The notes: generated from the letters alone by a model not told the origin. Counted from the first letter of the stretch, positions 12,629-25,900 are shown. The stretch is 64,000 nt of DNA from Legionella cherrii (GCF_900635815.1 NZ_LR134173.1:1210001-1274000), one strand, 5' to 3'. Numbers and translations: made by a program.

Positions 12629-15600
12629 TTGAGTACTCTAAACGACGATCCAATGAATGAACCAATGAGAAAAGCTCCTGTGATGAGCGATTTGCTTGGC
12701 ATCCTTAAACAACAAGGACAAAGCGAAGAATTTGATGCAATTAAAATTGCCTTGGCTTCTCCTGAATTAATTCGCTCTTGGTCATATGGTGAAGTAAAAA
12801 AACCAGAAACTATAAATTACCGTACGTTTAAACCGGAACGAGATGGCTTGTTCTGCGCTAAAACTTTTGGTCCAGTAAAAGATTATGAGTGCTTATGTGG
12901 TAAGTACAAACGGCTCAAACATCGAGGCGTTATTTGTGAAAAATGTGGTGTCGAGCTTGCATTGGCTAAAGTACGCCGCGAACGTATGGGGCATATTGAG
13001 CTTGCAAGTCCAGTTGCGCACATCTGGTTCTTGAAGTCATTACCTTCCAGAATTGGTTTATTACTGGATATGACCTTAAGAGACATTGAACGTGTTCTTT
13101 ATTTTGAAGCGTTTGTTGTTGTTGACCCAGGAATGACTGAGCTTGAGCGTGGCCAATTGCTCAATGATGAAGTATATCTTGATGCAATGGAACAATACGG
13201 TGATGAGTTTGACGCACGTATGGGTGCTGAGGCAATTCGTGATTTATTACGCCAAGTTGATTTGGAAGAAGAAATCAAGAACTTACGTGAAGAATTACCG
13301 ACTACAAGTTCAGAAACAAAGATTAAGAAAATCACTAAAAGATTAAAACTTCTTGAAGCATTTTATGATTCTGGTAATAAACCAGAGTGGATGATTATGG
13401 ATGTATTGCCAGTTCTACCACCTGATTTAAGACCGCTGGTTCCATTAGATGGTGGCCGTTTCGCTACATCTGATCTTAACGACTTGTATCGTCGAGTGAT
13501 TAACCGAAACAATCGTTTAAAACGACTTCTCGATCTGAATGCGCCTGACATTATTGTGCGTAATGAAAAGAGAATGTTACAAGAATCGGTTGATGCTCTA
13601 TTAGATAACGGTCGTCGTGGTCGTGCGATTACTGGAACAAATAAAAGACCGCTTAAATCCTTAGCCGATATGATTAAAGGAAAGCAAGGTCGTTTCCGTC
13701 AAAATCTGTTGGGTAAACGTGTTGACTATTCAGGCCGTTCTGTAATTGTGGTCGGGCCAACTTTAAAACTGCATCAGTGCGGTCTTCCAAAGAAAATGGC
13801 TCTTGAGCTATTCAAACCATTTATTTTCAGTAAACTGGAATTCCGAGGTCTAGCTACAACAATTAAAGCTGCCAAGAAAATGGTTGAGCGCGAAGAGTCG
13901 GTTGTTTGGGATATTCTAGATGATGTAATTCGTGAGCATCCTATTCTGTTAAACCGTGCTCCTACATTGCATCGATTGGGTATTCAAGCTTTTGAACCAG
14001 TACTAATTGAAGGTAAAGCGATTCAGCTTCATCCTCTGGTTTGTACCGCTTACAATGCTGACTTTGACGGGGACCAAATGGCGGTGCACGTGCCATTGAC
14101 TCTAGAAGCGCAGTTAGAAGCTCGCTCCTTAATGATGTCTACCAACAATATTTTGTCGCCAGCGAGTGGTGAGCCAATTATTGTTCCTAGCCAGGACGTT
14201 GTACTTGGATTGTACTATTTAACTCGTGAAAAGGTTAATGCCTTAGGCGAAGGTAAAATTTTTGTTAGTGCTCAAGAAGCGCAGAACTTTTATGAATCAG
14301 GTCACCTTGATATTCATGCCAAAATCAAAATTCGTATGCCAAAAGAAGGCGAGCCTGGCCATCATTTGGTCGAAACCACAGTTGGCCGTGCAATTCTTGC
14401 TGAAGTATTACCCAAAGGGATGACTTTTGCGACGATTAACCGGACTATGACCAAGAAAGTAATTTCTAAAGTTATCGACAGTTGCTACAGAAACTTTGGC
14501 TTGAAAGAAACAGTTATTTTTGCTGATAAATTGATGTATACCGGTTTCAAGTACGCAACACGTTCTGGTGTATCAATCGGTATTGAAGATATGGAAATAC
14601 CTGATGATAAAGCCAGCATTATTGAACACGCCGATAATGAAGTTCGAGAAATTGAATCTCAATTCCGTTCAGGCTTGGTAACCAATGGCGAACGTTATAA
14701 CAAAGTAATTGATATTTGGTCGAGAACGAACGAACTCGTTGCCAAATCAATGATGACTAAAATAGCAACGGAAGAGGCTGTTGATGCACAAGGTAATCGG
14801 GTAAGACAAGAATCCTTTAACCCGATCTTTATGATGGCTGATTCAGGTGCTAGGGGTTCTGCAGCACAAATAAGACAGCTTGCAGGTATGCGGGGATTGA
14901 TGGCTGCACCAGACGGCTCAATTATTGAAACACCAATTACTGCAAACTTCCGCGAAGGTTTGAACGTATTCCAATACTTTATTTCTACTCACGGTGCTCG
15001 AAAAGGATTGGCAGATACCGCGTTAAAAACTGCTAACTCAGGTTACTTAACACGACGCCTAGTTGATGTTGCTCAAGACGTTGTGATAACTGAAGACGAT
15101 TGTGGTGTGGATACAGGTATTTTAATGCAGCCACTGATTGAAGGTGGTGATATCGTTGAACCATTACATGAACGTGTATTAGGACGCGTAGTTGCTGCTG
15201 ATGTTTATATTCCAAATCAGAGTGAGCCTGTAGTCACAGCAGGGACTCTATTGGATGAAGAGTGGGTTGAAAAGCTGGAAAAGCAAGGTGTCGATCAAAT
15301 CATGGTTCGTTCACCGATTACCTGCCAAACTCGCTTTGGACTCTGTGCGAAGTGCTATGGCCGTGATTTAGCAAGAGGTCATCTCGTTAACACCGGCGAA
15401 GCAGTAGGTATTATTGCAGCACAATCAATTGGTGAGCCAGGTACACAGCTCACAATGCGTACTTTCCATATTGGAGGGGCTGCATCCAGAGCAACAGCGG
15501 CGAATAATATTCAAATTAAAACAAAAGGGGTTATTCGTTTACACAACATTAAAACAGTAACTCATGAAAACAAAAATCTAGTCGCAGTATCACGTTCTGG

Positions 15601-16879
15601 TGAAGTAACTATTGTGGATGAATTTGGACGTGAGCGAGAGCGTTATAAGTTACCCTATGGTGCTGTAATTTCAGTTCATGATAATTCAGCTGTAGAAGCT
15701 GGACAAGTAATTGCTACTTGGGATCCACACACCCACCCAGTTATTTCCGAGGTAACTGGATATCTGAAATTTGTCGACTTAATTGATGGTATTACCATGA
15801 ATCGACAAACTGATGAATTAACTGGTTTAAGTAATATTGTCGTTATCGATGCTAAACAACGTAGTGCTGCAGGCCGTGATTTACGTCCAATGGTAAAACT
15901 TGTTGCGGAAAATGGCGAAGATATTTATCTTGCTGGAACTAATGTTCCTGCTCAATACTATCTGCCTGTAGATGCTATCGTTAATTTTGAGGATGGTGGT
16001 CACGTGGGTATTGGGGATGTTATCGCCCGTATTCCACAAGAGCGCTCTAAAACACGCGATATTACAGGGGGTCTACCAAGGGTAGCTGACTTATTTGAAG
16101 CACGTAAACCTAAAGATTCTGCGGTTATGGCTGAAGTTTCAGGAATGGTTAGCTTTGGTAAAGAAACAAAAGGTAAGAGAAGATTAATTATTAATGTTTC
16201 TGAAGATCAATGTCATGAAGAATTGATACCCAAGTGGAGACATATTTCTGTCTTCGAAGGAGAGCATGTGGAACGCGGTGAAATTATCGCTGAAGGTGCA
16301 CTCAATCCTCATGATATATTACGTTTACTCGGTGTTGGCGCATTAGCCAATTACATCGTAAATGAAGTACAAGACGTATATCGTTTGCAAGGTGTAAAAA
16401 TTAATGATAAGCATATCGAGGTAATCGTACGACAAATGCTACGTAAGCGTGTAATTACTTTTGCTGGAGATTCAAAATTCTTGGCAGGAGAGCAGGTAGA
16501 AGAAAGCGTCTTGTTGCAAGAAAATGACAGGCTTATCGCTGAGGAGAAACAACCAGCTCGCGGTACTCCTATATTATTGGGTATCACAAAGGCTTCTTTG
16601 GCAACTGAGTCATTTATTTCTGCGGCATCGTTCCAGGAAACAACAAGGGTTCTAACTGAGGCTGCTGTAAGTGGCAAAGTTGATGATTTACGAGGATTAA
16701 AAGAAAACGTGATGGTTGGTCGCTTGATTCCTGCAGGAACAGGCTATGCATACCATCAAGGCCGTAAGGCAAAAAGAGCTAAGGCTGCAGCCGGTGAGCA
16801 CCCAGTGCATACCGTTACTGCAAGTGATGTTGAGCATGCGTTAAGTGAAGCATTAAACGCAGACAATCAAGAACACTAG
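12629..16879 (+). CDS. rpoC: RNA polymerase beta' subunit
   Basis: Catalytic beta' subunit, 1416 aa. The N-terminal zinc-binding CLCGKYK...CEKCGVE and the active-site NADFDGD with its three metal-binding aspartates are seen. The C-terminus carries the zinc site [13 protein letters not shown]. The start is a TTG at 12629 with GGAGG (12617-12621) 7 nt before it, adding about 18 residues ahead of the conserved MSDLLGILK. In-frame ATGs at 12653, 12665 and 12683 are alternatives without as good a ribosome site. Confidence 0.97.
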   Translation: MSTLNDDPMNEPMRKAPVMSDLLGILKQQGQSEEFDAIKIALASPELIRSWSYGEVKKPETINYRTFKPERDGLFCAKTFGPVKDYECLCGKYKRLKHRGVICEKCGVELALAKVRRERMGHIELASPVAHIWFLKSLPSRIGLLLDMTLRDIERVLYFEAFVVVDPGMTELERGQLLNDEVYLDAMEQYGDEFDARMGAEAIRDLLRQVDLEEEIKNLREELPTTSSETKIKKITKRLKLLEAFYDSGNKPEWMIMDVLPVLPPDLRPLVPLDGGRFATSDLNDLYRRVINRNNRLKRLLDLNAPDIIVRNEKRMLQESVDALLDNGRRGRAITGTNKRPLKSLADMIKGKQGRFRQNLLGKRVDYSGRSVIVVGPTLKLHQCGLPKKMALELFKPFIFSKLEFRGLATTIKAAKKMVEREESVVWDILDDVIREHPILLNRAPTLHRLGIQAFEPVLIEGKAIQLHPLVCTAYNADFDGDQMAVHVPLTLEAQLEARSLMMSTNNILSPASGEPIIVPSQDVVLGLYYLTREKVNALGEGKIFVSAQEAQNFYESGHLDIHAKIKIRMPKEGEPGHHLVETTVGRAILAEVLPKGMTFATINRTMTKKVISKVIDSCYRNFGLKETVIFADKLMYTGFKYATRSGVSIGIEDMEIPDDKASIIEHADNEVREIESQFRSGLVTNGERYNKVIDIWSRTNELVAKSMMTKIATEEAVDAQGNRVRQESFNPIFMMADSGARGSAAQIRQLAGMRGLMAAPDGSIIETPITANFREGLNVFQYFISTHGARKGLADTALKTANSGYLTRRLVDVAQDVVITEDDCGVDTGILMQPLIEGGDIVEPLHERVLGRVVAADVYIPNQSEPVVTAGTLLDEEWVEKLEKQGVDQIMVRSPITCQTRFGLCAKCYGRDLARGHLVNTGEAVGIIAAQSIGEPGTQLTMRTFHIGGAASRATAANNIQIKTKGVIRLHNIKTVTHENKNLVAVSRSGEVTIVDEFGRERERYKLPYGAVISVHDNSAVEAGQVIATWDPHTHPVISEVTGYLKFVDLIDGITMNRQTDELTGLSNIVVIDAKQRSAAGRDLRPMVKLVAENGEDIYLAGTNVPAQYYLPVDAIVNFEDGGHVGIGDVIARIPQERSKTRDITGGLPRVADLFEARKPKDSAVMAEVSGMVSFGKETKGKRRLIINVSEDQCHEELIPKWRHISVFEGEHVERGEIIAEGALNPHDILRLLGVGALANYIVNEVQDVYRLQGVKINDKHIEVIVRQMLRKRVITFAGDSKFLAGEQVEESVLLQENDRLIAEEKQPARGTPILLGITKASLATESFISAASFQETTRVLTEAAVSGKVDDLRGLKENVMVGRLIPAGTGYAYHQGRKAKRAKAAAGEHPVHTVTASDVEHALSEALNADNQEH

Positions 16880-16893
16880 TTCGGATTCGAAAT

Positions 16894-16935
16894 CGGCAGA
16901 TTAAACTTGACAAATCTGCCGTTGCTATATAGAAT
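16894..16935 (+). promoter_or_regulatory. str operon promoter overlapping an rpoC-end hairpin
   Basis: A near-perfect sigma-70 promoter, TTGACA (16907-16912), 17-bp spacer, TAGAAT (16930-16935), lies 57 nt before rpsL. A G+C-rich CCGGCC follows the -10, as expected for stringently controlled ribosomal promoters. The -35 sits in the loop of a perfect 9-bp inverted repeat, CGGCAGATT (16894-16902) and AATCTGCCG (16913-16921), so the same bases could form a hairpin at the end of the rpoC transcript. Confidence 0.8.
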
Positions 16936-16991
16936 CCGGCCTCCTTATGCATTCGAAATAATCAAAAGAGACAGATCGGAGTTAAGTATAA

Positions 16992-17372
16992 ATGGCTACT
17001 ATTAATCAGTTAGTAAGAAAGCCTCGTGTGGACGTAAAGAAGAAAAGTAACGTACCTGCACTAGAGTCATGTCCACAGCGACGCGGTGTGTGTACACGCG
17101 TTTACACTACTACACCTAAAAAACCTAACTCAGCTATGCGTAAGGTTGCTCGTGTACGTTTGACGAATGGATTTGAAGTTTCATCATATATCGGTGGTGA
17201 AGGCCATAACCTTCAAGAGCACTCTGTTGTTCTTATTAGAGGTGGTCGTGTTAAAGACTTGCCTGGTGTGCGTTACCACACAGTAAGAGGTAGCTTGGAT
17301 ACATCAGGTGTTAACGATCGTAAACAAGGTCGTTCAAAATACGGTACCAAAAAGCCAAAAGATAAAAAATAA
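16992..17372 (+). CDS. rpsL: Small ribosomal protein S12
   Basis: S12 sits at the decoding centre and controls accuracy. The 126-aa product carries [12 protein letters not shown] and [10 protein letters not shown], with lysines at the positions where streptomycin resistance mutations occur, so the wild-type sensitive form is expected. It is the first gene of the str cluster. Confidence 0.98.
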   Translation: MATINQLVRKPRVDVKKKSNVPALESCPQRRGVCTRVYTTTPKKPNSAMRKVARVRLTNGFEVSSYIGGEGHNLQEHSVVLIRGGRVKDLPGVRYHTVRGSLDTSGVNDRKQGRSKYGTKKPKDKK

Positions 17373-17382
17373 CTGATTGTAG

Positions 17383-17919
<537 letters not shown>

Positions 17920-17933
17920 GAGAGAGGTAATCC

Positions 17934-20018
17934 GTGTCTACTCCATTAAAGTTGTATAGAAACATAGGCATTGCAGCGCATGTCGATGCTGGAAAAACTA
18001 CAACGACAGAGCGTGTACTGTACTATACTGGTATGTCTCATAAAATTGGTGAAGTGCATGACGGTGCTGCAACAATGGACTGGATGGTTCAGGAGCAGGA
18101 ACGCGGTATTACCATTACTTCAGCAGCAACAACATGCTACTGGTCAGGCATGGACAAACAGTTCGAGCCGCATCGTATCAATATTATTGATACTCCAGGG
18201 CACGTGGACTTTATGATTGAAGTAGAACGTTCACTACGCGTACTTGATGGTGCTGTTGTTGTGTTCGACTCAGTATCTGGTGTAGAGCCGCAATCTGAAA
18301 CTGTTTGGCGTCAAGCTAATAAATATGGCGTACCACGTATCGTCTTTGTCAATAAGATGGATAGAATGGGTGCTAATTTTCTGCGTGTGGTGAGCCAAAT
18401 TAAACAAAGACTAGGTTCTAATCCCGTTGTTGTTCAATTACCTATTGGTGCTGAAGAAGAGTTTAAAGGGGTTATTGACCTCATCAAGATGAAAGCAATT
18501 CATTGGGATGAAGAAAACAAAGGGATGACCTTCCAATACAAAGAGGTTCCTGCAGATCTTAAAGAGCAATGCGAAGACTATCGTGCTCTGCTTGTTGAGG
18601 CTGCTGCCGAAGCAACTGAAGAACTTATGGAAAAATATCTTGAAGGTGAAGAACTTACCGAAGCAGAAATTAAGACAGCACTCCGTCAATTGACGATTAG
18701 CAATCAAATAGTCCCTGTATTCTGCGGTTCAGCCTTTAAAAATAAAGGTGTTCAAGCGGTATTGGATGGTGTTATTGAGTATTTACCTTCTCCAACGGAC
18801 ATCCCTGATGTTCAAGGAGTAGATGAAGAGGGTAATCCAGCCTCTCGTAAGACAAGTTATGATGCACCGTTCTCGGCTTTAGCGTTTAAAATTGCAACGG
18901 ATCCATTTGTTGGGACACTAACTTATTTTAGAACTTATTCTGGTGTCTTAAAGAGCGGTGATACGGTTTACAACTCCGTGAAAGCAAAAAGAGAGCGTAT
19001 CGGACGTTTATTACAGATGCATGCCAATTCCCGTGAAGAAATTAAGGAAGTAAGAGCGGGTGATATTGCTGCGGCGGTTGGACTCAAAACAGTAATGACT
19101 GGTGATACTCTATGTGATACAGAAAGTGTTGTTATCCTTGAAAGGATGGACTTTCCAGATCCAGTAATTGCAGTTGCTGTTGAGCCAAAGACTAAAGCGG
19201 ACCAAGAAAAAATGGGTATTGCCCTTGGTAAATTAGCCCAAGAAGACCCATCATTCAGAGTTCACACTGATGAAGAATCTGGACAAACCATTATTGAAGG
19301 GATGGGTGAGCTTCATCTGGAAATTATTGTTGACCGCATGAAACGTGAGTTTAATGTGGAAGCTAATGTTGGTAAGCCTCAAGTTGCCTATCGTGAAACA
19401 CTAAAACAATCTGTGGAGCAAGAAGGCAAATTTGTAAGACAGTCAGGTGGACGTGGACAATACGGTCACGTTTGGTTGAAAATTGAACCTCAAGAGCCTG
19501 GAAAGGGTTACGAATTTATCAATGCAATCGTCGGTGGTGTTATTCCTAAAGAATACATCCCTGCAGTTGATAAAGGGGTTCAAGAACAGATGCAAAATGG
19601 TGTTATCGCTGGTTACCCTGTAGTGGATGTTAAAGTCACGTTGTTTGATGGCTCATTCCACGAAGTGGATTCTAGTGAGATGGCATTTAAAATCGCTGGT
19701 TCACAATGCTTCAAGCAAGGTGCATTAAAAGCTAAACCTGTATTACTTGAACCTATTATGAGTGTTGAAGTTGTTACCCCTGAAGATTATATGGGGGATG
19801 TTATGGGTGACCTTAACAGACGACGTGGTTTAGTTCAAGGAATGGAAGATTCCCCTGCAGGAAAAATTGTGAGGGCAGAAGTTCCATTGGCAGAGATGTT
19901 TGGTTATTCGACCGATTTACGTTCTGCGACTCAAGGAAGAGCAACATATACTATGGAATTTTCTAAGTACGCGGAAGCACCAACGAACATTGCTGAAGCA
20001 ATTATTAAGAAACAATAA
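17934..20018 (+). CDS. fusA: Elongation factor G
   Basis: EF-G is the GTPase that drives translocation and, with RRF, ribosome recycling. The 694-aa product has the G motifs [13 protein letters not shown] (about 15-27), DTPGHVDF and NKMDR, and domain IV with [13 protein letters not shown] start with AGAGAGG about 7 nt upstream, 14 nt after rpsG. Third gene of the str cluster. Confidence 0.98.
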   Translation: MSTPLKLYRNIGIAAHVDAGKTTTTERVLYYTGMSHKIGEVHDGAATMDWMVQEQERGITITSAATTCYWSGMDKQFEPHRINIIDTPGHVDFMIEVERSLRVLDGAVVVFDSVSGVEPQSETVWRQANKYGVPRIVFVNKMDRMGANFLRVVSQIKQRLGSNPVVVQLPIGAEEEFKGVIDLIKMKAIHWDEENKGMTFQYKEVPADLKEQCEDYRALLVEAAAEATEELMEKYLEGEELTEAEIKTALRQLTISNQIVPVFCGSAFKNKGVQAVLDGVIEYLPSPTDIPDVQGVDEEGNPASRKTSYDAPFSALAFKIATDPFVGTLTYFRTYSGVLKSGDTVYNSVKAKRERIGRLLQMHANSREEIKEVRAGDIAAAVGLKTVMTGDTLCDTESVVILERMDFPDPVIAVAVEPKTKADQEKMGIALGKLAQEDPSFRVHTDEESGQTIIEGMGELHLEIIVDRMKREFNVEANVGKPQVAYRETLKQSVEQEGKFVRQSGGRGQYGHVWLKIEPQEPGKGYEFINAIVGGVIPKEYIPAVDKGVQEQMQNGVIAGYPVVDVKVTLFDGSFHEVDSSEMAFKIAGSQCFKQGALKAKPVLLEPIMSVEVVTPEDYMGDVMGDLNRRRGLVQGMEDSPAGKIVRAEVPLAEMFGYSTDLRSATQGRATYTMEFSKYAEAPTNIAEAIIKKQ

Positions 20019-20039
20019 AGTTAACGAGGTTAATTGAAA

Positions 20040-21230
20040 ATGGCGAAGGAAAAATTTGAACGTAAGAAGCCACACGTAAATGTTGGCACAATCGGTCACG
20101 TTGACCATGGTAAGACCACATTGACAGCGGCGATTACCACAATTATGGCTAAGAAGTATGGCGGTACAGCAAAGGCATATGACCAAATTGATGCTGCGCC
20201 AGAAGAGCGTGAACGCGGGATTACTATTTCTACGGCGCACGTAGAATATGAATCAGCAAACCGCCACTATGCACACGTGGATTGCCCAGGACATGCTGAC
20301 TACGTTAAGAATATGATTACTGGAGCGGCACAAATGGACGGAGCGATACTGGTAGTATCGGCTGCAGATGGTCCTATGCCCCAAACCAGAGAGCACATTC
20401 TGTTATCACGCCAAGTAGGTGTACCTTATATTGTTGTGTTCATGAACAAAGCAGATATGGTTGATGATCCAGAGTTATTAGAATTGGTTGAGATGGAAGT
20501 ACGTGATTTGCTAAGCAGTTACGATTTCCCTGGCGATGAGATACCAATTGTTGTTGGTTCTGCATTGAAAGCCTTGGAAGGAGATACAAGCGAGATTGGA
20601 GTTCCAGCAATTGAGAAATTGGTAGAGACCATGGACTCCTATATACCTGAGCCAGTACGTAACATTGACAAAGCATTCTTGTTGCCAATTGAAGACGTAT
20701 TCTCGATTTCTGGACGCGGAACGGTAGTTACTGGTCGTGTAGAAAGTGGAATAGTCAAAGTGGGTGAAGAGATTGAGATTGTTGGTATCCGTGACACTCA
20801 AAAAACCACATGTACAGGCGTTGAAATGTTCCGTAAGTTGTTGGACGAAGGACGCGCTGGAGATAACGTTGGCGTGTTGTTACGCGGAACGAAACGCGAT
20901 GAAGTTGAGCGTGGCCAAGTATTAGCGAAGCCAGGTACAATTAAGCCGCATACAAAATTTGAAGCGGAAGTCTACGTATTATCAAAAGAAGAAGGCGGAC
21001 GTCATACTCCATTCTTTAATGGATACAGACCCCAGTTTTATTTCAGAACAACAGACGTAACAGGAACCTGTGATCTGCCCTCTGGAGTAGAAATGGTAAT
21101 GCCTGGTGATAACGTACAATTAACCATTCATCTGCACGCTCCTATTGCGATGGACGAAGGTTTACGTTTCGCAATTCGGGAAGGTGGCCGTACAGTTGGC
21201 GCCGGTGTTGTCGCTAAAATTATCGAGTAA
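20040..21230 (+). CDS. tuf: Elongation factor Tu, copy 2
   Basis: The second EF-Tu gene, in the str cluster after fusA (the tufA position of E. coli). 396 aa, with the same G-domain motifs as copy 1 and Pro at residue 189 instead of Ala. The DNA is identical to copy 1 over long stretches but differs in a 5' block (about codons 13-29), a block around codons 148-203 and the last few codons. ACGAGG precedes the ATG; a TTG at 20034 is an unlikely alternative. Only 5 nt separate it from rpsJ. Confidence 0.98.
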   Translation: MAKEKFERKKPHVNVGTIGHVDHGKTTLTAAITTIMAKKYGGTAKAYDQIDAAPEERERGITISTAHVEYESANRHYAHVDCPGHADYVKNMITGAAQMDGAILVVSAADGPMPQTREHILLSRQVGVPYIVVFMNKADMVDDPELLELVEMEVRDLLSSYDFPGDEIPIVVGSALKALEGDTSEIGVPAIEKLVETMDSYIPEPVRNIDKAFLLPIEDVFSISGRGTVVTGRVESGIVKVGEEIEIVGIRDTQKTTCTGVEMFRKLLDEGRAGDNVGVLLRGTKRDEVERGQVLAKPGTIKPHTKFEAEVYVLSKEEGGRHTPFFNGYRPQFYFRTTDVTGTCDLPSGVEMVMPGDNVQLTIHLHAPIAMDEGLRFAIREGGRTVGAGVVAKIIE

Positions 21231-21235
21231 TTAGA

Positions 21236-21553
21236 ATGAGTAGCAATCAAAACATTAAAATAAGATTAAAATCCTTTGATCATCGGTTGATTGACTTATC
21301 AACTCGAGAAATTGTAGAGACAGCAAAACGTACTGGCGCACAAGTTCGTGGGCCAATACCATTACCTGTCCGTAAGGAAAAATTTACTGTATTGACTTCA
21401 CCGCATGTTAATAAAGATGCTCGAGATCAATATGAATTACGTACTCATAAACGCCTGGTCGTTATCGTTCATCCAACTGAAAAAACAGTAGATGCATTGA
21501 TGAAATTGGATCTGGCTGCTGGGGTTGATGTTCAGATAAGCCTTGATGACTAA
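21236..21553 (+). CDS. rpsJ: Small ribosomal protein S10
   Basis: S10 is a 30S head protein and, as NusE, a partner of NusG and NusB in antitermination. 105 aa with [28 protein letters not shown] and the [27 protein letters not shown] loop. It follows tuf2 by 5 nt, so there is no room for the long L4-regulated leader that precedes rpsJ in E. coli. Confidence 0.98.
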   Translation: MSSNQNIKIRLKSFDHRLIDLSTREIVETAKRTGAQVRGPIPLPVRKEKFTVLTSPHVNKDARDQYELRTHKRLVVIVHPTEKTVDALMKLDLAAGVDVQISLDD

Positions 21554-21587
21554 ATATTAGGGTGAAGGATATTAAAGAGGTGTTACA

Positions 21588-22238
21588 ATGATGATCGGTT
21601 TATTAGGCCGTAAAATCGGTATGACGCGGGTCTTCATGGCGGATGGAGTTTCAGTTCCAGTTTCTGTCGTTGAAGTTCACCCTAATAGAGTTTCACAAGT
21701 TAAAACTAAAGAGGCTGATGGCTACTCTGCTGTTCAATTAACTGGTGGTACAAAAAAAGCAAGTAAAGTTAACAAAGCGTTAACTGGTCACTTTGCAAAA
21801 GCAGAAATTGAAGCAGGTGACATGCTGGCTGAGTTTTTAGTTGACTCTGAAGACACATACAAAGCAGGACAAGTAATCTCAGTGGCTGATGTATTCACTG
21901 CTGGACAATTTGTTGATGTTGCTGGAACCACTAAAGGTAAAGGTTTTGCTGGTACAGTAAAACGTTATAACTTTAGAACACAAGACGCAACACATGGTAA
22001 CTCTAGATCGCATCGTGTTCCTGGTTCTATTGGACAAAACCAAACTCCAGGACGTGTGTTCAAAGGTAAGAAAATGGCTGGTCACATGGGTAATGTTCGC
22101 TGTACTGTTCAAAGTCTTGAACTGGTGCGCGTCGATGCTGAAAGAAATTTACTTCTTATCAAAGGTGCTATACCTGGTGCTCCTGGCTCACGTGTTGAGA
22201 TTAAGCCTGCAGTTAAAAAGCAAGTACGAGGTGAGTGA
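21588..22238 (+). CDS. rplC: Large ribosomal protein L3
   Basis: L3 is an early assembly protein whose loop reaches the peptidyl-transferase centre. 216 aa, with N-terminal [12 protein letters not shown] and the loop [32 protein letters not shown] containing the conserved Gln that is methylated in E. coli. Two consecutive ATGs (21588, 21591) are possible; AAAGAGG is 7 nt from the first. The stop overlaps the rplD start. Confidence 0.97.
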   Translation: MMIGLLGRKIGMTRVFMADGVSVPVSVVEVHPNRVSQVKTKEADGYSAVQLTGGTKKASKVNKALTGHFAKAEIEAGDMLAEFLVDSEDTYKAGQVISVADVFTAGQFVDVAGTTKGKGFAGTVKRYNFRTQDATHGNSRSHRVPGSIGQNQTPGRVFKGKKMAGHMGNVRCTVQSLELVRVDAERNLLLIKGAIPGAPGSRVEIKPAVKKQVRGE

Positions 22239-22843
22239 TGGAAATTACTACTATAGATACAAATGCAAAATTAACACTGAATCAAGAAGTATTTGCATAT
22301 GGTTATAATGAAGGCTTAATTCATCAAGCTGTAGTAACTTATATGAATAATGCGCGTAGTGGTAATAGCGCACAAAAAACACGTTCTGAAGTTAGTGGCG
22401 GTGGTAAAAAACCATGGAACCAAAAAGGTACAGGTCGTGCACGTGCTGGTACTATTAGAAGCCCAATATGGAGAAGCGGTGGTGTTACATTCGCTTCTAA
22501 AAAAAGAGATTATTCACAAAAAATTAATAAAAAAATGTACAAACGTGCATTACGTAGTATAATCTCCGAACTTTGCCGCACTGGTAACTTGATTGTTGTT
22601 AGCGATTTCCAATGCGAAAGCAAAAAAACCAAAGATTTTGTTACTAAAATGAACCAACTTAACATCAAAAACGCACTCATTGTGATGAGTGAAGTTGGTG
22701 AGAATGAATATTTTGGTTCAAGAAACTTAATTGATTACGATATCTGCGACGTTACAACTATAGATCCTGTTTCTTTACTCAAATTTGAGAAAGTTGTTGT
22801 TACAGAAGCTGCAATTAAAAAAATTGAGGAACAGTTACAATGA
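22238..22843 (+). CDS. rplD: Large ribosomal protein L4
   Basis: L4 lines the exit tunnel and in E. coli represses the S10 operon. 201 aa with the extended tunnel loop [32 protein letters not shown]. The ATG overlaps the rplC stop (ATGA-type coupling). The sequence after residue 110 is less conserved. With the S10-leader absent here, whether L4 still autoregulates is open. Confidence 0.97.
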   Translation: MEITTIDTNAKLTLNQEVFAYGYNEGLIHQAVVTYMNNARSGNSAQKTRSEVSGGGKKPWNQKGTGRARAGTIRSPIWRSGGVTFASKKRDYSQKINKKMYKRALRSIISELCRTGNLIVVSDFQCESKKTKDFVTKMNQLNIKNALIVMSEVGENEYFGSRNLIDYDICDVTTIDPVSLLKFEKVVVTEAAIKKIEEQLQ

Positions 22844-23136
22844 ACGCTGAAAGATTGTTGATGGTTCTACGTGAACCACATACTTCTGAAAAAGCTACTG
22901 TCATAGCTGATAAGCTGAAACAGTTCACTTTCAAAGTATTGAAAACTGCAACTAAGACTGAAATTAAAATGGCGGTAGAGAATATATTTAACGTTAAAGT
23001 TAAAAATGTATCGGTTGTCAATGTGAAGGGAAAAACAAAACGTTTTAAGCAAATGAGTGGAAAGCGTAGTGACTGGAAAAAAGCATTTGTAACTCTTCAT
23101 GCTGATCAAGATATTGACTTTACAGCTACCGAATAA
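22840..23136 (+). CDS. rplW: Large ribosomal protein L23
   Basis: L23 lies at the tunnel exit and docks trigger factor and SRP. 98 aa with [11 protein letters not shown] and the loop [27 protein letters not shown]. The ATG overlaps the rplD stop by 4 nt, so translation is probably coupled. Confidence 0.97.
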   Translation: MNAERLLMVLREPHTSEKATVIADKLKQFTFKVLKTATKTEIKMAVENIFNVKVKNVSVVNVKGKTKRFKQMSGKRSDWKKAFVTLHADQDIDFTATE

Positions 23137-23147
23137 GGCAGATTAAG

Positions 23148-23975
23148 ATGGCACTATTAAAATCTAAACCTACATCGCCAGGAAAACGTGGCGAATTGCG
23201 CGTGGTTCATCACCATATTCATAAAGGAAGACCACATGATGCTTTAGTTGAGAAACTGAAGAAAACTGGTGGACGGAATAACCAAGGTAGAATCACTGTA
23301 AGACATATCGGTGGTGGTCAACGTAACCAATATCGTATCATTGATTTTAAACGTAATAAGGATGGGATCGAAGCTCGTGTTGAGCGTATTGAATACGATC
23401 CAAACCGTACTGCACTCATCGCACTAATTGTTTATAAAGATGGTGAAAGAAGATATATTATTGCTCCATCTAATCTAAACGTTGGCGATACAGTAGTAAG
23501 TGGTGCTGATTCACCTATTAGCGTAGGTAATTGTCTTCCACTAAAAAATATTCCTGTTGGTACTACAATTCACTGTGTTGAGATGAAACCAGGAAAAGGT
23601 GCCCAGGTCTTAAGAAGTGCTGGAGCGAGCGGACAAATAGTTGCTAAAGAAGGCATTTATGCAACATTAAGACTTCGTTCAGGCGAAATGCGTAAAATTC
23701 ATGTTCTTTGCAGAGCAGTAATTGGTGAAGTAAGTAATAGTGAGCATAGTTTGCGTGCATTAGGTAAAGCTGGAGCAAAACGTTGGAGAGGTATTCGTCC
23801 AACAGTACGTGGGGTTGCTATGAACCCAGTTGATCACCCACATGGTGGTGGTGAGGGCCGTACTTCTGGTGGACGTCATCCAGTGTCTCCATGGGGCTTA
23901 CCTACTAAAGGTTACAAAACCAGAAGTAATAAGCGTACTGATAATTTTATTGTCAGAAGACGTAAAAAGAAATAA
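23148..23975 (+). CDS. rplB: Large ribosomal protein L2
   Basis: L2 is a primary 23S-binding protein needed for subunit joining and peptidyl-transferase activity. 275 aa, with [18 protein letters not shown] near the N-terminus and the conserved [19 protein letters not shown], whose histidine is the residue required for activity in E. coli. Confidence 0.98.
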   Translation: MALLKSKPTSPGKRGELRVVHHHIHKGRPHDALVEKLKKTGGRNNQGRITVRHIGGGQRNQYRIIDFKRNKDGIEARVERIEYDPNRTALIALIVYKDGERRYIIAPSNLNVGDTVVSGADSPISVGNCLPLKNIPVGTTIHCVEMKPGKGAQVLRSAGASGQIVAKEGIYATLRLRSGEMRKIHVLCRAVIGEVSNSEHSLRALGKAGAKRWRGIRPTVRGVAMNPVDHPHGGGEGRTSGGRHPVSPWGLPTKGYKTRSNKRTDNFIVRRRKKK

Positions 23976-23993
23976 TTATTGAGAGGATATCAA

Positions 23994-24272
23994 GTGGCTC
24001 GTTCTATAAGAAAAGGTCCTTTTGTTGACCATCATTTGATTGCCAAAGTAGAAGCTGCAATTGAATCGAAATCAAAGAAACCAATTAAAACATGGTCAAG
24101 ACGATCAACAATCGTTCCTGAAATGATTGACCTGACAATTGCTGTTCATAACGGTAAAGATCATATCCCTGTTTACATAACAGATAATATGGTCGGTCAT
24201 AAATTAGGTGAGTTTGCCATGACTCGAACTTTCAAAGGCCACTCTGGTGACAGAAAGGCTAAAGGTAAATAA
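23994..24272 (+). CDS. rpsS: Small ribosomal protein S19
   Basis: S19 is a head protein contacting the A-site finger and S13. 92 aa from the GTG at 23994, with GAGAGGAT (23981-23988) upstream; an in-frame ATG at 23979 lies upstream of that ribosome site. [13 protein letters not shown], and [23 protein letters not shown] are typical. Confidence 0.97.
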   Translation: MARSIRKGPFVDHHLIAKVEAAIESKSKKPIKTWSRRSTIVPEMIDLTIAVHNGKDHIPVYITDNMVGHKLGEFAMTRTFKGHSGDRKAKGK

Positions 24273-24281
24273 GAGGATATG

Positions 24282-24617
24282 ATGGAAGTTACAGCAAAAT
24301 TGAAAGGTGCTCCCTTATCCGCTCAAAAGGGCAGATTGGTAGCAGATATGATACGAAATATGAAAGTATCTGGTGCACTTGATGTCCTCAAGTTTACACC
24401 AAAAAAAGGTGCTCAATTAATGCTTAAATTATTAGAATCAGCAATTGCTAATGCTGAAAATAATAATGGAGCAGATATTGATGATTTAAAAGTAGGTATG
24501 GTCTGTGTTGATGAAGCAATGACTTTAAAACGCATTAGTCCCAGAGCTAAAGGACGTGCAAATAGAATTTGTAAACGTACCTGCCATATCACGATTAAAG
24601 TGTCTGACGAGGAATAG
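24282..24617 (+). CDS. rplV: Large ribosomal protein L22
   Basis: L22 has a beta-hairpin lining the exit tunnel where macrolide-resistance changes occur. 111 aa, with [19 protein letters not shown] and the hairpin [25 protein letters not shown]. Of two adjacent ATGs the second (24282) is better spaced from AAGAGG; the first is at 24279. Confidence 0.97.
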   Translation: MEVTAKLKGAPLSAQKGRLVADMIRNMKVSGALDVLKFTPKKGAQLMLKLLESAIANAENNNGADIDDLKVGMVCVDEAMTLKRISPRAKGRANRICKRTCHITIKVSDEE

Positions 24618-24619
24618 CA

Positions 24620-25276
24620 ATGGGACAAAAAGTTAACCCTATAGGCATACGCCTTGGTATTATTAAAGACTGGAACTCTAAGTGGTTCGCTGGTAAAAAA
24701 TATGCTGAATTTTTAATTCAAGATATAAAATTGCGTACTGAACTTAAAAAGAAACTTATGGCTGCTGCTGTAAGTAAAATTCTTATTGAACGTCCTGCTA
24801 ATAATGCTGTAGTTACAATACTAACCGCACGACCTGGTGTAATTATCGGTAAAAAAGGTGGTGGTATTGAAACATTACGTAGTGAAATTTCCAGCAAATT
24901 AGGCGTACCAGTACACCTTAATATTGAAGAAATTAAAAAGCCTGAACTTGATGCAACCTTGGTTGCTGAAGGAATTGCGCAACAGTTAGAACAACGTGTT
25001 ATGTTCCGCCGCGCTATGAAACGTGCAGTAACTTCTGCTCTTAAGGCTGGTGCTAAAGGAATTAAAATTTGTGTCAGCGGCAGACTTGGTGGTGCTGAAA
25101 TCGCTCGCAGTGAATGGTATAGAGAAGGGCGAGTACCTTTACATACTTTCAGAGCAGATATTGATTACGGTACAGCAGAGTCTAAAACTACCTACGGTAT
25201 TATTGGTGTAAAAGTCTGGATCTTCAAGGGCGAAATTCTCCCACAAAAGAAAAGATCATCTGACGTTGCCCAGTGA
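24620..25276 (+). CDS. rpsC: Small ribosomal protein S3
   Basis: S3 is at the mRNA entry channel and has mRNA helicase function with S4. 218 aa, with [14 protein letters not shown], the KH domain ([15 protein letters not shown]) and the C-terminal [23 protein letters not shown]. The ribosome site lies in the end of rplV; 2 nt separate the genes. Confidence 0.98.
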   Translation: MGQKVNPIGIRLGIIKDWNSKWFAGKKYAEFLIQDIKLRTELKKKLMAAAVSKILIERPANNAVVTILTARPGVIIGKKGGGIETLRSEISSKLGVPVHLNIEEIKKPELDATLVAEGIAQQLEQRVMFRRAMKRAVTSALKAGAKGIKICVSGRLGGAEIARSEWYREGRVPLHTFRADIDYGTAESKTTYGIIGVKVWIFKGEILPQKKRSSDVAQ

Positions 25277-25292
25277 GTGAGGATTAAGAATC

Positions 25293-25706
25293 ATGTTACA
25301 ACCTAAACGTACAAAATACCGAAAACAGATGAAAGGCCGTAATAGAGGCTTAGCTTTACGCGGCAGCAACATCAGCTTCGGTGAATTTGGTTTGAAAGCT
25401 CTTGAGCGTGGTCGTTTAACCGCAAGACAAATCGAAGCGGCTCGAAGAGCAATGACACGTCATATTAAACGTGGTGGTAAAATTTGGATTAGAGTATTCC
25501 CAGACAAACCTATTACACAAAAACCTTTAGAAGTACGACAAGGTAAGGGTAAAGGTAGCGTTGAATATTGGGTTGCTCAAATACAACCTGGTAAGGTTTT
25601 ATTTGAAATGGAAGGTGTATCCAGAGAGCTTGCAATGGAAGCTTTTGATCTGGCTAAAGCAAAACTTCCTTTCAAAGTTATATTCGAAGAAAGGAAGGTG
25701 ATGTAA
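25293..25706 (+). CDS. rplP: Large ribosomal protein L16
   Basis: L16 helps place A-site tRNA in the peptidyl-transferase centre. 137 aa with [19 protein letters not shown] and [20 protein letters not shown], including the conserved arginine hydroxylated in some bacteria. The stop overlaps the rpmC start. Confidence 0.98.
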   Translation: MLQPKRTKYRKQMKGRNRGLALRGSNISFGEFGLKALERGRLTARQIEAARRAMTRHIKRGGKIWIRVFPDKPITQKPLEVRQGKGKGSVEYWVAQIQPGKVLFEMEGVSRELAMEAFDLAKAKLPFKVIFEERKVM

Positions 25707-25900
25707 TGAAAAAGATTGAAGAATTACGCAGTTTGTCTATAGAAGAACTGCAGAACGAATTGCTTTCATTGCGTAAAGAACAATTAAATTTGCGAATGAA
25801 GAAAGCAAGTGGCTCACTAGATAAAACACATCTCATCACCATGGTGCGTAAGTCAGTGGCAAGAGTTAAAACAATGTTGACTGAAAAGGCAGGTAAGTGA
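25706..25900 (+). CDS. rpmC: Large ribosomal protein L29
   Basis: L29 lies near the tunnel exit beside L23. 64 aa, two helices, with [33 protein letters not shown] overlaps the rplP stop by one base (TAATG), with GAAAGGAAGG as ribosome site. Confidence 0.97.
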   Translation: MKKIEELRSLSIEELQNELLSLRKEQLNLRMKKASGSLDKTHLITMVRKSVARVKTMLTEKAGK

